From assembly GCA_001662425.1 (NCBI GenBank), contig BDDC01000207.1:12752-76751 (forward strand): a stretch of DNA of 64,000 bases, read 5' to 3'. Shown here one piece after another: positions 46,977 to 60,827 of the stretch (the stretch's first letter is position 1; every line of letters starts with the position of its first letter). Source of the DNA: Chlamydomonas sphaeroides (Eukaryota; Chlorophyta; Chlorophyceae; Chlamydomonadales; Chlamydomonadaceae). Under the pieces are notes generated by a model that worked only from the letters and a program-made list of their open reading frames with translations, had not been told where the DNA came from and searched no databases. The position numbers and the translations under genes are program-made.

Positions 46977-49900
46977 TCACAACCTGGACGCCGCCGCCGC
47001 CCCCGCCTTGCCCTCCGCCGCCAGCTCCACCGCCGCCGCCCCGATGGCCAGCTGCCGCCGCTCCACCACCCAGGTCTGAAACACCACTTTGACCAGCGCC
47101 TCGCCGCTGGGGCCGCCGCCGCCGCCGCTGTCGTCAGCCGCTGCCGCACCGGCCGCCGCCGCGGCCTCGGCGGGCGAGAGGCGCCACATGTCCACCCGCA
47201 GCGTCTCGCCGGGGAAGACGTGCTTGCTGAAGCGGACCTGCTCGGGATGTGGGTTGGGTCGGGTTCACACGACATAAGGTCGGCTTCGCTGCGCTTGGGG
47301 TTGGCATTGCGGAAGGGGCGTCGCAGGGCGGCTCCTGCCCAACGCCCACACCATGCAGCATCGGCGTAGCGGTGCAGCTTGGCTCGGCGCCGCGCATGGG
47401 CCCACGGAGGGAGGCCACACATGGTCCCACGCCCGGAGCCGCCGCTTGCCTTGAGGCTGCGCAGGCGGCCTGGGTCGTCGCCCCCGCAGTGGCGCAGCAG
47501 GGCGCGCACGCTGATGCCCAGGCTGCACAGGCCGTGCAGGATGGGCGCGGGGAAGCCCACGCGCTGGGCCACCTGCGGCCCCCGGGGGATGAGGGAGGGA
47601 GGGGAGGGGAGGGAAGGGAAGGGGGGCCTTCGTGGAGGGTGCGTCCATTGTGGCGGTGGCGGCAGTTGTGCCCACAAATCCCCCACACCGCCGCCCGGCC
47701 CCCCGTACCTACCGGAGCCCAGGCGCAGCTGCATGCACCCTCCACCCGTACACAGTGCGGCGCAAACAAGCACCCGCAACCGCAACCGCAACCGCAGCCG
47801 CATGCCCGCCCCAGCGTCCAGCGGTCCACACAGCTGTTGCCCACGCCCCAGACCGGAGGGGTGGGGTGGTCGGGCAGAGGGTGGTGCAGAGGGCTGCACG
47901 CTCCGCTCGTGAGACACGTGAGCTGGCCGCACCGCAGCCTGCCTTGGCTGCTGCTCCCCCTCCCCATGAGAGCCCGCGCCCCCGTACCGTACCTGGGGGT
48001 CGACGTGCAGCGGGTTGTAGTCGCCACTCAGGCGGTACAGCGCCGCCTGGGGGCCCAAGGGGGGCACGGCACGGCAGCGGGCGGGAGGGCGGGCGCACGG
48101 GCTCAGCATGGTGGCACGCAGCACGGTGGTGATTGTACCTGTGATGTGCGGCGCCGGGGACTGGCGGGCGTGCGATGGGTATGGGTATGCACACGCATAC
48201 GCACACATAAAAGTTGAGCACACGCTGCTAGAGCCTCTGCGGCAGGAGGGGGCGCACCTGGTCGGGGGAGGTGGCGATGGTGGCGGAGGCGTCCGGCGGC
48301 CGCGAGGGCGGGTCGTTGGGCGCGAGGGCCGCGGCTGGGCGGGGCGCGGGGGGCCAGGGCGTGTGCATCCCGCCTGGGGGGCGAGGGAGGGAGGGATGGC
48401 GGGTTGGGCCGGGGGGGGGGGTTGCGGGGGCGGGCGCGGGGGCGGATGAGGGGGCTTGGCTTCACGGGAGCATCCCATCCCCCCCCCCCCCCCAACNNNN
48501 NNNNNNNNNNNNNNNNNNNNNNNNNNNNNNNNNNNNNNNNNNNNNNNNNNNNNNNNNNNNNNNNNNNNNNNNNNNNNNNNNNNNNNNNNNNNNNNNNNNN
48601 NNNNNNNNNNNNNNNNNNNNNNNNNNNNNNNNNNNNNNNNNNNNNNNNNNNNNNNNNNNNNNNNNNNNNNNNNNNNNNNNNNNNNNNNNNNNNNNNNNNN
48701 NNNNNNNNNNNNNNNNNNNNNNNNNNNNNNNNNNNNNNNNNNNNNNNNNNNNNNNNNNNNNNNNNNNNNNNNNNNNNNNNNNNNNNNNNNNNNNNNNNNN
48801 NNNNNNNNNNNNNNNNNNNNNNNNNNNNNNNNNNNNNNNNNNNNNNNNNNNNNNNNNNNNNNNNNNNNNNNNNATGCAGCTCCTGACGGCCTGACGCCCG
48901 TGTTCCTGGTCGGCGCGCACTGCCCTGTCCTTTCAACGTGGGCCCCCAACCCTGCCCAGTATGTCCCCACCCTCTTGCACCACCCTTGCCCAGGATAAAG
49001 GAAGGCAGCGTGGGGACTGGCGATGACCCGCATTGGCGCCCAGTGCGCCGCCGCCCCTTGCCGCACCTTTGCCCAGTATGAAGGTGGTGAACTCGTTCAC
49101 GGCTACCAGCCGCCCGCTGGCGTCGTCCACCGTGGAGGTGCGCAGCACCACCACCAGGCCACGGCCTGGACCGTGGGAGGGAAGGGGCAGGCGGGGAGGC
49201 AGGCGCAAGCCATGCGTCACAACATGGCACCGTCCTAGCATGCCGTCCGCTGCCTCGGGCTCACCCTAGTGCGCTCGGCCCCCGCCACCCCGTCTGACAT
49301 ACACACACGGGGCGAGCCGTGCCGGTGTGGGGTTCTGTTATACGCACGAACACACGTTTCCTCCTTTCCCCCCTCCCCATCCCCCCCGCCCACCCTTGGC
49401 CTGCACGTCCACCACCTCGGGCCGGCTGACCAGGCGGCCCCCGCCCGGCGGCAGCGGCGGCCCACGCAGCCGCAGGTACTGCTCCCCGTGCAGCGCAGAG
49501 GCCTGGGGGAGGGGGTGTAAGCGGAAATAGGAGAGGTATGGGAGGCGTGTGTGTGCGCACCCCGCTACGCTGCCCTGCCCCTGAGCCTGCTGCTGTCGCA
49601 CCCGGTCAATGCCGCCGGGCAGCAGCGCCTCCAGCGGCACGCCGCTCAGCGAGGGGTGCGCCGCCACTATGGCGTAGGTGGGCAGCGCCGCGAAGGCCGG
49701 GTGGCCCTCGTAGAGGTAGCGCAGGTCGGAGGCTGGGGGCGGGGAAAGGCGGGGAGCGGGCCAAGGGTTAGCAGGCGTGTCAGTTGGAGCGCAGGGGGCC
49801 GCTGGGAGGTAGGGGGTCGGGGAAAGGGGAGGGGGTTGAGGAGAGGTAAGCGGTGGGCGGAACAGCGGGTAGACGTGAGAGGTGGGGGGCTGGGGGCGTG

Positions 49901-50222
49901 GGTTGGGGGTGGGGGGTTGTCCAGGTGCAGGACATGCAGCTGCGGTTGGGCACTGGGGCCCCAGAGAAGGAGGGGAGGGAGGGCGCCCTGCCGGGCGAGG
50001 GGCACGCTGGCAGGCACCGCAGGCGACGGGCAGGGATGGCCATGGGTGTTCAGGGATGGCACGGTGCTGGGGGGAAGGCGGTGTCGCACCTGAGTCGCAG
50101 CCTAGCCCCAGGGCGTACAGCGCAAGGTCGCGCGGCGTGTAGTCGTGCGTGTAGGTGCCGAACCGCCGCGAGCGCAGCGAAGCGATGTCGATGGCTGCTT
50201 GGCCGTCGTCGGATGCGGCCAT
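46977..50222 (-). CDS. ECH2: peroxisomal enoyl-CoA hydratase 2 (MaoC-like hot-dog fold)
   Basis: Eight exons join in frame to 341 residues: 50090-50222, 49602-49732, 49394-49502, 49067-49165, 48258-48373, 47993-48046, 47450-47572 and 46977-47237. The N-terminal half has FGTYTHDYTPRDLALYALGL and SDLRYLYEGHPAFAALPTYA. The C-terminal hot-dog carries the hydratase 2 signature YRLSGDYNPLHVDPQ, with catalytic Asp about 205 and His about 210, then VGFPAPILHGLCSLGISVRA and RFSKHVFPGETLRVDMWRL. The last three residues are SRL, a peroxisomal PTS1 signal. The enzyme hydrates 2-trans-enoyl-CoA to the 3R-hydroxy form, as in plant ECH2, for peroxisomal breakdown of unsaturated fatty acids. Intron 6 (47451 down; donor AAG|GCAAGC at 47449) is of GC-AG type. 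The second assembly gap lies in intron 4 and phase closes across it, though a small exon hidden in the gap cannot be excluded. Confidence 0.92.
48497..48873. other. assembly gap (N run)
   Basis: There are 377 N directly after a poly-C run (about 48480-48493), inside ECH2 intron 4. Confidence 0.99.
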
Positions 50223-50567
50223 CGCGTCGTCGCGCAGGGGCGAAAGTTAAGCGAGCGATGCGCCCAGGGTTTTGGGCTGAGCAGGTTGTGGCACTTGATG
50301 GTGCTTGATTGGTGCGCGTGGACAGGTGGACTGCTCGCGCAACGCGTATGAGCTCGGCGAAGCGGGTGCGGCACCTAGGGCGCATCGCGTTGCAGACCCA
50401 CCGCAACGTGGGTCGCTGCGACCAAGACCAACGCATGCCTACCCCGGCGCTCGCGTAGCACTCTCTGATCCTTACGATTAGTGCAACGCCGCTGTGGCAG
50501 CTATGAGGGCTGTGCAAGCCAGCTCCTAGGCGACAGCTGCGGCCCACGGCTAGTCGCTGCGCACGCG
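50223..50567. promoter_or_regulatory. compact bidirectional promoter region between ECH2 and DNAJC11
   Basis: Only 345 bp separate the ECH2 ATG (50222, minus) and the DNAJC11 ATG (50568, plus), so both promoters and both leaders must overlap or abut here. No specific element is identified. Confidence 0.6.
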
Positions 50568-53500
50568 ATGGCAAGCAGCGGAGCTTGGCCGTCGGCGAGC
50601 ACCGATGACAGCGAGTACTATGCCGTGCTGAACATCCCGCGCGATGCTTCCGACGATGAAGTGCGCCGCGCATACCGCGCGCTCGCAGCGGTGTACCACC
50701 CAGACAAGCAGCTGGACCCCGAGAAAAAGGAGAGCGCACAGGAGGCCTTCGCCAAGCTGCAGGTAGCTGCGGCAGCGCCGGCACGCCGACGGGAGATCCT
50801 TCCGTCCATCCTCCACGCCACCCGGCGCCCCGACCTCATCACACGTCTCCCACGCCCGCTCCGCAGGAGGCCTATGAGGTCCTCTCGGACCCGGCTCGCC
50901 GGCAAGTCTACGATGTGTACGGCAAGCAGGGCCTGGAAGCAGGTGCGAGGCGCGCGCCCAACCTCAGCAGCGCTGGCGCCGCTGCGGCCGCCAGCACAGG
51001 TGGCTGCCAGCCGACCAACGCCCAGCTATGCTAAGATGCGTCGCATCGCCTGCTGTGCCCAGGCTTCGAGCTGGGCACCAAGCTGGACAGTGTGGAGGAG
51101 ATGAAGAAGAAGTGGGAGGAGTTCCAGCGCAAGCAGGTGCGGCGGCAGGCAGCAGAGGGCCAGGCAGGGGAGTCAGGGGGGAGAGGTGCTCGCTATGCTA
51201 TGCTGCGGCAGCAGTGACCTGGCTGGGTCTAGGCAGCGGGGACGGTGGCTCCAGTCGGCGGCAGCAGGGGTGCGGGCGAGTGCTGGGCGGGGCGGTGGGC
51301 ACATGCGTTGGATGGGGGCCAGGCCTTCGTCGTATCTCGCCCTCCATACTCCCCAATAACTTACTGACCTACCTACCATGCCATGCCATGCTCCCGGCCC
51401 CTTCTCTCCCCCTTCATCCCACCCGACCCCTCCTCTTCACTTCAGGAGGCGGACCGCTCCGAGGCCGCCTCCCACCACCGCGGCCTCTACACCTGCCGCG
51501 TGGACGTGTCCGACCTGCGCGGCGTGGCGGCGGGCCAGCGGCCGCTGTTCCGGGCGGTGGTGGTGCAGAACGCGGTGGAGGCGCCCGGGCTGGGCAAGGA
51601 CGGCGAGGACGCGGTGTACCTGCAGGGGCAGGCGGCGCTGCGGAACGGCGCGGGCGTGGGTGAGGCGGGGGGCACGGAACAGCAGGGGGAGGAGGGGCTT
51701 GGGTACGCGTATGTGGGTTGGGAGGGGGTGGGAGGGGGTGGGAGGGCGCGGTGCACCTGCAGGGAGAGGCAGCCCTGAAGCAAGGCGCGGGCGTAGGTCA
51801 GCCCGCGTGGCACCACGGACACCACTGCAGGGGGCAAGGAAGCCAGTGGCCTTGGAGCACGCAGGGGCCCCGGCGACCACTGCTGCAGCCGTCCACGCCG
51901 CACCGAGCTGCGGCGGCCCCAACCAGGAGGGAGGCGCCCCTGACCCCCGGCCCTCGTGCCCCTGCCCTCCCCGCCCTCCCCGTACCCGCGCCAGGCAACC
52001 TCATCTTTGGCTACCGCCGGGCCCTGTCGCCGCACGACTCGCTGGACGGCAACGCGGTGCTGGGGCTGCGGTCGGCGCTCACACTCACCTCCACGCGCCA
52101 GGTGGGCTTGGCGCTGGGCGCTCGCGCGCTGGGGCTGACAGCAGTCACGGCAGTTGGTGCCGAGGGGGGCTTGCGTGGGGCGCTCGCGTCGCGGCGCACG
52201 CGCCTCGGAGGTCGCGCGAGCTGGTCCGTGCTGCCGTACGCCGCAGGTGACGCCGTACACCAGCGCCTCGCTGACGACGTCGTACGCAGTGGGCAGCGGC
52301 GTGGGCATGCAGGTGTCCACCACGCGGCACCTGCCGTTCAACTGCCAGGTACGACAGAGCAGTACGGCGAGTACGGTCGCGGCATGCACATGCAGCCATG
52401 TGCGCGCTGCCCTGCTCGCGTGCCCCAAACCCAAGAAGTCAAGACGTGTGCCGCCCTCCGCTCCCCACGCGCCCGCGCCGCTGCTGCGCAGGCCACGCTG
52501 GGGTGGGTGGTGGGTCCAGAGCCTGCCTCCGGCCTCACCTTCTCCCTCACCAAGCGGGGCACCAAGTACCTCGCAGCGGGTGGGTGGGGCTGTGCTTCGC
52601 CACAGCATGCCCACATAGACGTCCGTGTTTGGTAGCTGCAACTCACTAGGTGATGCTGCCCAAGAAGCCCAACCCGACGGGTGGGCCGAGGGCCGGGGGC
52701 CGCAGCAGCGACAGGAGCACAGCGCACGGCGCGCGACACACGTGCCCTACGTGTGGGCTGGCGGCGGTCTGCTGCGCCCGCACCCGCAGCTAGCGGCGGT
52801 CTGCTGCACCTGTGGCTGCGTCCGCAGCTAGGCGCGCCTGGGCGGTGGCAGAGCTGTGGCAAGGCCGCATCGTGACCGTGGGGCCAGGGGTGCGGCCCAT
52901 GCTCGCCCCCGGCCGCATGGCCTCCCTGCGGCGCCAATTTCTGTCCCCTTGGCCTAGCGGGCTTGAGCTAGCGCGCTCATCATCGCGCTCACCATCGCGC
53001 TCACCATCCCTACACCATCCCCAGCCTGCTCCCAACCCTCCCCCGTCCTCCCCCCCGCAGGCAAGCTGGAGCTGGGCGCCGTGACGGCCATGTCGGCGCG
53101 GCTCACGTGGCACGTGTCGCCCGCGGTGCACCTGCGGGCCATCGCGCGGTTGGGCACCACGGGGGTGGACCTGGAGCTGGGCGCGGGGCGCAAGTGGGGG
53201 CCCGCCACCTCGGGTACGTGGCAAGGGCCGGGGGAGGGGGCGTCTTGGGCAGCATCACCTAGTGAGTTGCAGTGGCCGGGGCCATCGTGGCCGGGGCCGG
53301 GGCCGGGGCCGGGGGCACATGGGCGCGGACTTGGGGTAGGGGGCTTGACCGCATGGGTGCGGGGCTTGATGGACATGGACTGCCTGGCCGATGGCCCTCG
53401 CCGGCTCTTGCCCCCGCCCCTGCCCCTGCCCCTGGCCTATCCCCACAGGCTACATGGGCACGGTGGTGGGGCTGCAGGGCGTCATCGTCAAGGTGGGGGC

Positions 53501-55239
53501 CAGCGCGTGGGTGTGCGGCTGGGGAGGGCGGTGTAAGGGAGGGGAGGAAGACGAAGGAGTTGCAGGCTGGGCAAGGCTGCGAAAGGAGCTGAAGGGCGCT
53601 GCCGCGAAGGTCAAGGCGCAGAGTACGGAAGACGCCGTACGCTGTCAGCGACCTGCCTGCCCACAACCACGCCACCGGCATGCGTGTCCGGGGGCTGCCC
53701 AACCCCGCTGCCGGCCGGCCGCCCAACCCGCACGTCCCCGCCCCTGGCCCGCCCCGCCCTCCCCTTCCCTCCAGGGCCGGCTCATCCGCGGCGGCCAGAC
53801 GTTTGAGCTGCCCGTGGTGCTCAGCGGCGGCCCCGCCTCGCAGCCCCGGGTGGGCCTGGACTGGCGCCTGGTGGCGGCCGCGTACCTGGCGCCGCCGCTG
53901 GCCTACATCGCCGTGTCGAGGTGCGCCCGATGTTGCGGTGCTGCTGCTGCTGCCGATGGGCTGTGCTGTGTAGCTGCGGCATGCACCGCATCACGCCTGT
54001 GTCGGGTAACGTGTGCCGGCCCCTGGTCCCCATCACCGTGCCATCACCCAGGCGAGGGAGCCCACGCACACTGCCGCGGCCCCGCCCGCCGCCGCCGCAT
54101 GCGTTGCCGCCCCACCACAGCCCAGCCCATGCCTGCCCCACCCCAGCCCATGCCTGCCCCAGCCCAGCCCATGCCTGGCCCACCACGGCAAACCGTGCAC
54201 CATCCCCTGCCCACACACCCTTGCCTTCACCCGCCCGACTCCGCCACCGCCACCGCAGGTGCATTGTCCGCCCGCTGGTGCGCTGGCAGCGGCGGCGGCA
54301 GGAGGCGGCCGAGGCCACGGAGCACGCGGACGCCATCCGCGCCTCGCTGCACAAGGTGGGGTGTGTGGGAGGGGGCGGTGGGGCCGGTGCAGGCCGGTGC
54401 CGACATCCTGCGTGGTTGGGTATCCTGGTCCACATTGGACACGCACACAGTGGGCTGCGATACGCGGGTCACGCACACGTATCCACCGACACACACGGAC
54501 GCGCTCCCCGCCCTGCCCCCACGCCGCCCAGGCCTCTTCCGAGGTGGCCCTACTGGAGCCGGTGGCGCGGCGCAAGGCCCGCGCAGAGGCCGCCAAGCGC
54601 GCCACCGGCGGCGGCCTCGTCGTACTCGATTCCGTGTACGGCAGGCCGGCACCGTACCTCGCCGCCGCCGGGCCGCAGCAGCTCGCCATCGCCGCCGCCA
54701 CGGGCGCGCCGCCGCCGCCGCCGCCGCCGGCAGCGGTTGCGGCTCCGCTGCCGGCAGAGGCGGTGCCGTCGGCGCCACCGCGCGCCGACGGCGACGCGGC
54801 GGAAGCGGGTCCGTCGCCGGAGGCGGCGGCGGTGCCGCCGCCAGGGGCGCCGATGCCGTACATTCCCGTGACGGCGGCGCTGCAGTACCAGGTCACGGAC
54901 TCGAAGCTCGTGCTGCACCCGGGCGTGCCCAAGAAGAACCAGATGGGCTTCGCCGACCCCGTGCCGTACGACGCGACCAGCGTACGGCAGCTGTATGTGG
55001 CGTACACGTACGGCGGCCACGTGTACGAGTGCACGGTGGACGACACGGCGGGCCTGGTGCTGCCGGGCGCCGGCGAGCGGGTGGCGGACGCGGCGCGGGC
55101 GGCGGGGCTGATGGCGCTGGGGGCGGCGACGCTGGAGGTGCCCGAGCTGCTGGCGCCGCCAGGGAGGGGCGTGGCGGGCGAGGGCGGCAGCGTCAACGCC
55201 AGCACAACGCCGGGGCCGAGCCCGCGGCTGCCCGCGTGA
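50568..55239 (+). CDS. DNAJC11: DnaJ homologue subfamily C member 11 (DNAJC11), mitochondrial
   Basis: Twelve exons join to 667 residues: 50568-50762, 50867-50942, 51063-51136, 51446-51659, 51995-52101, 52247-52348, 52492-52579, 53061-53213, 53449-53492, 53775-53920, 54259-54355 and 54532-55239. The J domain is at residues about 15-85 (EYYAVLNIPRDASDDEVRRA; HPD at 44-46 in YHPDKQ; AYEVLSDPARRQVYDVYGKQ; GFELGTKLDSVEEMKKKWEE). A long beta-rich middle follows (NLIFGYRRALSPHDSLDGNA; LGWVVGPEPASGLTFSLTKR; LELGAVTAMSARLTWHVSPA), then the DUF3395-type C-terminal domain (GLVVLDSVYGRP; VTAALQYQVTDSKLVLHPGV; KNQMGFADP; RQLYVAYTYGGHVYECTVDD). DNAJC11 associates with the MICOS/SAM complex of mitochondrial membranes in animals. 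An Ala/Pro insertion at about 478-535 and a Gly/Pro tail add to the usual length of about 560. Confidence 0.94.
54118..54190. repeat. short tandem repeat (about 19 bp) in a DNAJC11 intron
   Basis: Three to four imperfect copies of a unit close to CAGCCCATGCCTGCCCCAC lie between the exons ending at 53920 and starting at 54259. Confidence 0.75.
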
Positions 55240-56869
55240 GGCGGCGGAGGCGCGGCGGGGCGGCGGCGGGGCTTGGGGTGGGGTCTGCGTTGCGGCGGTG
55301 GAGGGTTGGGGTCTGCGTGGGAGCAGGTGGTGGGAGCAGGAGGCAAGAGAAGGAGGTGGAAGCAGCGGCGCAGCCGGTTTGACGGATTCGGCGGCGGGGG
55401 TCGGGGTTGCGGCGCATGGTCAACATGCGTGGGTGCGCTGCCTTCGCGCACTCGCGTTTTTGTATGTGGGAGGATGTCTGGTGGGTTCGCCATCGGAGGC
55501 ACTGGCTCTGGGGGGCAAGCCTGGGGGGGACGCTGCATAGGGGTGCTTGGCAGAGGGCGGCGCCCTGGGAGGGGCAACAGTACCTCCGGGCAGGGTGGGA
55601 CGCTGGAGGCGGCATCCAGTGCACAGGCGCCCGGCCTGCGGCGCGCCTCTGCCCGAGGCCCTTCGTGCGGCCGAGCTGATGGAAGGAGCACATGGCGCGA
55701 CACGCTGCCGCGCCCCCTGACCGCTACATGTCCCTGCAGTCCAGCCACATCAGCAGCATATGACGATGGAGGCGCGGGGGGCCCTTTCGGGAGTAGCCGG
55801 GAGCCGGGAGTCCGGAGCGACGATGACAACAAGGCCCGGCGTCGGGCTGTGACAAGCGCACGAGGAGGACAGCGACAGAGAGCGACGAACGGCTGCGCCG
55901 CCGGCTGAGGGCGGTGGCTGCCCGCGAGGGGGTGGGGTGAGGGGCCGGCAGCGCGAGGCACGTGGCGCGGCCGCCGGCAGCGAAGACCCAGGAGTAGCAG
56001 CCAGTAGCAGCCAGCATCAGGAGGCGGGGCTGCCACGACCCATATGCATGCACACTGAGACCGGACGCAGCATCTCAGCTCTTCATCCCCTCGCGACCCT
56101 CGCCCGCACCCCAACCCTTTGCGCCGCCGTCCACGTCCCTGCACATGCCTTCCGCACGTCACCGCTCCCGACCGCAGCCTGGCCTAGGTCCCGCCTCGCC
56201 TCTCTGCCACGAGCGCCTGCACCACTCCGCCCTCACACGCGCGCTTGCTCTCGCTCTCCGCTCCCGCTCGTTCGTTCGAGTGACTGACAAGTCTACCAGG
56301 CACGAGAGGCCTGGCTGGAGCACTCATGCCCCGGACGCGGCCGGCGCTCCGACCGGACGCAGCACTACGACATCTCACGGGCTTTCTGTCTCGCCCCCAC
56401 ACCCGCGTGTTGGCCTGCATTCGGGGGCGATGGCAGTGGGAGCGATGGCAGCGGCAGCGATGGCGGCGTGAGGCATGTTGCTGCCCCGGCGCCAGGGCGC
56501 TCCCCGGGAGGCAGGTGCGGAGGCACACGGGCGCAGCGTGCTGACACGCGTATCGCCGTAAGCCGCGCCCCCAGCCGCACGCCCGACACCCCGCCCGCGC
56601 CCACCTTGGCCCCGTGGCAGCTCCACGGCCTCCTGCACCGCCCGCTCCTGCCGCCCGACGACCGAACGCAGCCGACCTTTGCTCCCGCCTGCGGCCTCAC
56701 GCACGACGGCAGGTGGGCCGCGCCGCGCCGCCCCCCACTGCGCCTGCTGCCAGCCCCTGCTGCCAGCCCCTGCTGCCAGCCCCTGCTGCCAGCCAGCCCC
56801 ACCGCACCGCCCGCACCTCCAGCCGTGCCGTTGCCACGTGCCCTCCCGCGCGCCCCGCACCCGCCTCCC
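55240..56869. other. convergent intergenic region
   Basis: Lies between the 3' ends of DNAJC11 (plus) and PTEN (minus). It contains a 13-bp tandem repeat (CTGCTGCCAGCCC, about four copies at 56744-56794), probably in the PTEN 3' untranslated region. The long antisense frame here is compositional. No gene is seen. Confidence 0.55.
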
Positions 56870-59650
<2,781 letters not shown>

Positions 59651-60827
59651 CGTGCGCTCGCCAGTCTTATTTGGTCAAAACCTGGGCGGCATTCCGGTTT
59701 CCAGCCAAGCTTTGCAGAGCGTAGCTCATCGGGGCGGCGGAAGATGTTCTGTTTCGTGTGCTGGTGTACATGCTGTATGTGGCGACGAGCCGGGGCACGA
59801 ACCAGGGTCGGTATGGTCTGGGGCTCGACAGCCGCCCAGCAGACCCAAATAGGCTCGGGGCCTTGCCATCAAGTCAGTCTTCACATCCGCAGCGGCGGCG
59901 CCATCCAATCCACCGACACAGCCGCGCGCACGCATCCCGAACCGCCACGCTCCGCGCGAAACTGCCTGACGCCAAGCAACACGGCAACAGGCACTCGCAC
60001 CGAGCCATGAATCGCTCTGCACGACGCCACACGACTCAAGCACGTCACCATACCATGTGACACACACACACGATCACACACACGGCCGAAACCCTCTCGA
60101 CTCCATCCACATACCGGCCACCCAGCTACCTCTATAACACTGCATGGTCGACTGTCCCGCAATCAAATCGAGCGTCCAACAGCAGCCGCGGGGGCGCCCA
60201 TCCGAGCCGCGGCCACAGCCAGCGCCACACAAAGCAGCGTGCAGCAAGTTGTCGTCGCCCGGCAGGGGCTTACGATGCAGTCACAAGGCGTTTGTACTTG
60301 GTTGGGCACGTCCCCAGCCCGCCCTCAGCTTCGGCCGTAGCGGATCCCAGCCCTGCGCCTCCTGGGCTCCTGGCCGCGCCCGCCGCACCCACGACCCTCG
60401 GCTAAGCCCGCCGCCTCCTGGCCGCGCCACGCCGATTCCTCCTGGCGCCAGGTGCTGCACCCGCATGGCCGGCACGGTATGCGTCCAGGCCCGCCCCTGG
60501 CTTTGCGCGCCAGGGCAGGGTCCTTCATCGCTGCAGCCAGAGCGTCCACTGCTCCGCTGCAGAGCACCTGGGGACGGCGCATGGTGCCCCAGGCTGCCGC
60601 TCCGCGCGCCCCTCTCCACTCCCCACTGCGACCCATCCATCCCCTCACCCAGCTGTACGCCACCCTCCCCGTGTGCCCCACGCCGTCAAGCCATGCACGC
60701 GCCCGCCGGCCGCCGTGCCAGCTCCACGGCGGCGCTCCGCTGCCGCGGCAGGGCACCCGGAAGCACCGCGCTGCGACTTGGCGCTGCTGCGAGCACCCCG
60801 GCGGCCTGCAGCGGCTGCGGGTGCGCT
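59651..60827. other. intergenic: PTEN upstream region and PP6 3' region
   Basis: Both neighbours are on the minus strand. The region holds the PTEN promoter and 5' leader on its left and the PP6 3' untranslated region on its right. No convincing coding sequence is found on either strand. Confidence 0.55.

Noticed and set aside
46928..49066. Minus-strand frame of 712 codons running through the N gap
   Set aside because: N does not encode stops, so the frame is an artefact. ECH2 exons are spliced here with several frame changes.
54033..56162. Minus-strand open frame of 709 codons opposite DNAJC11
   Set aside because: It is antisense to well-supported DNAJC11 exons, Pro/Ser/Arg-rich and without family resemblance.
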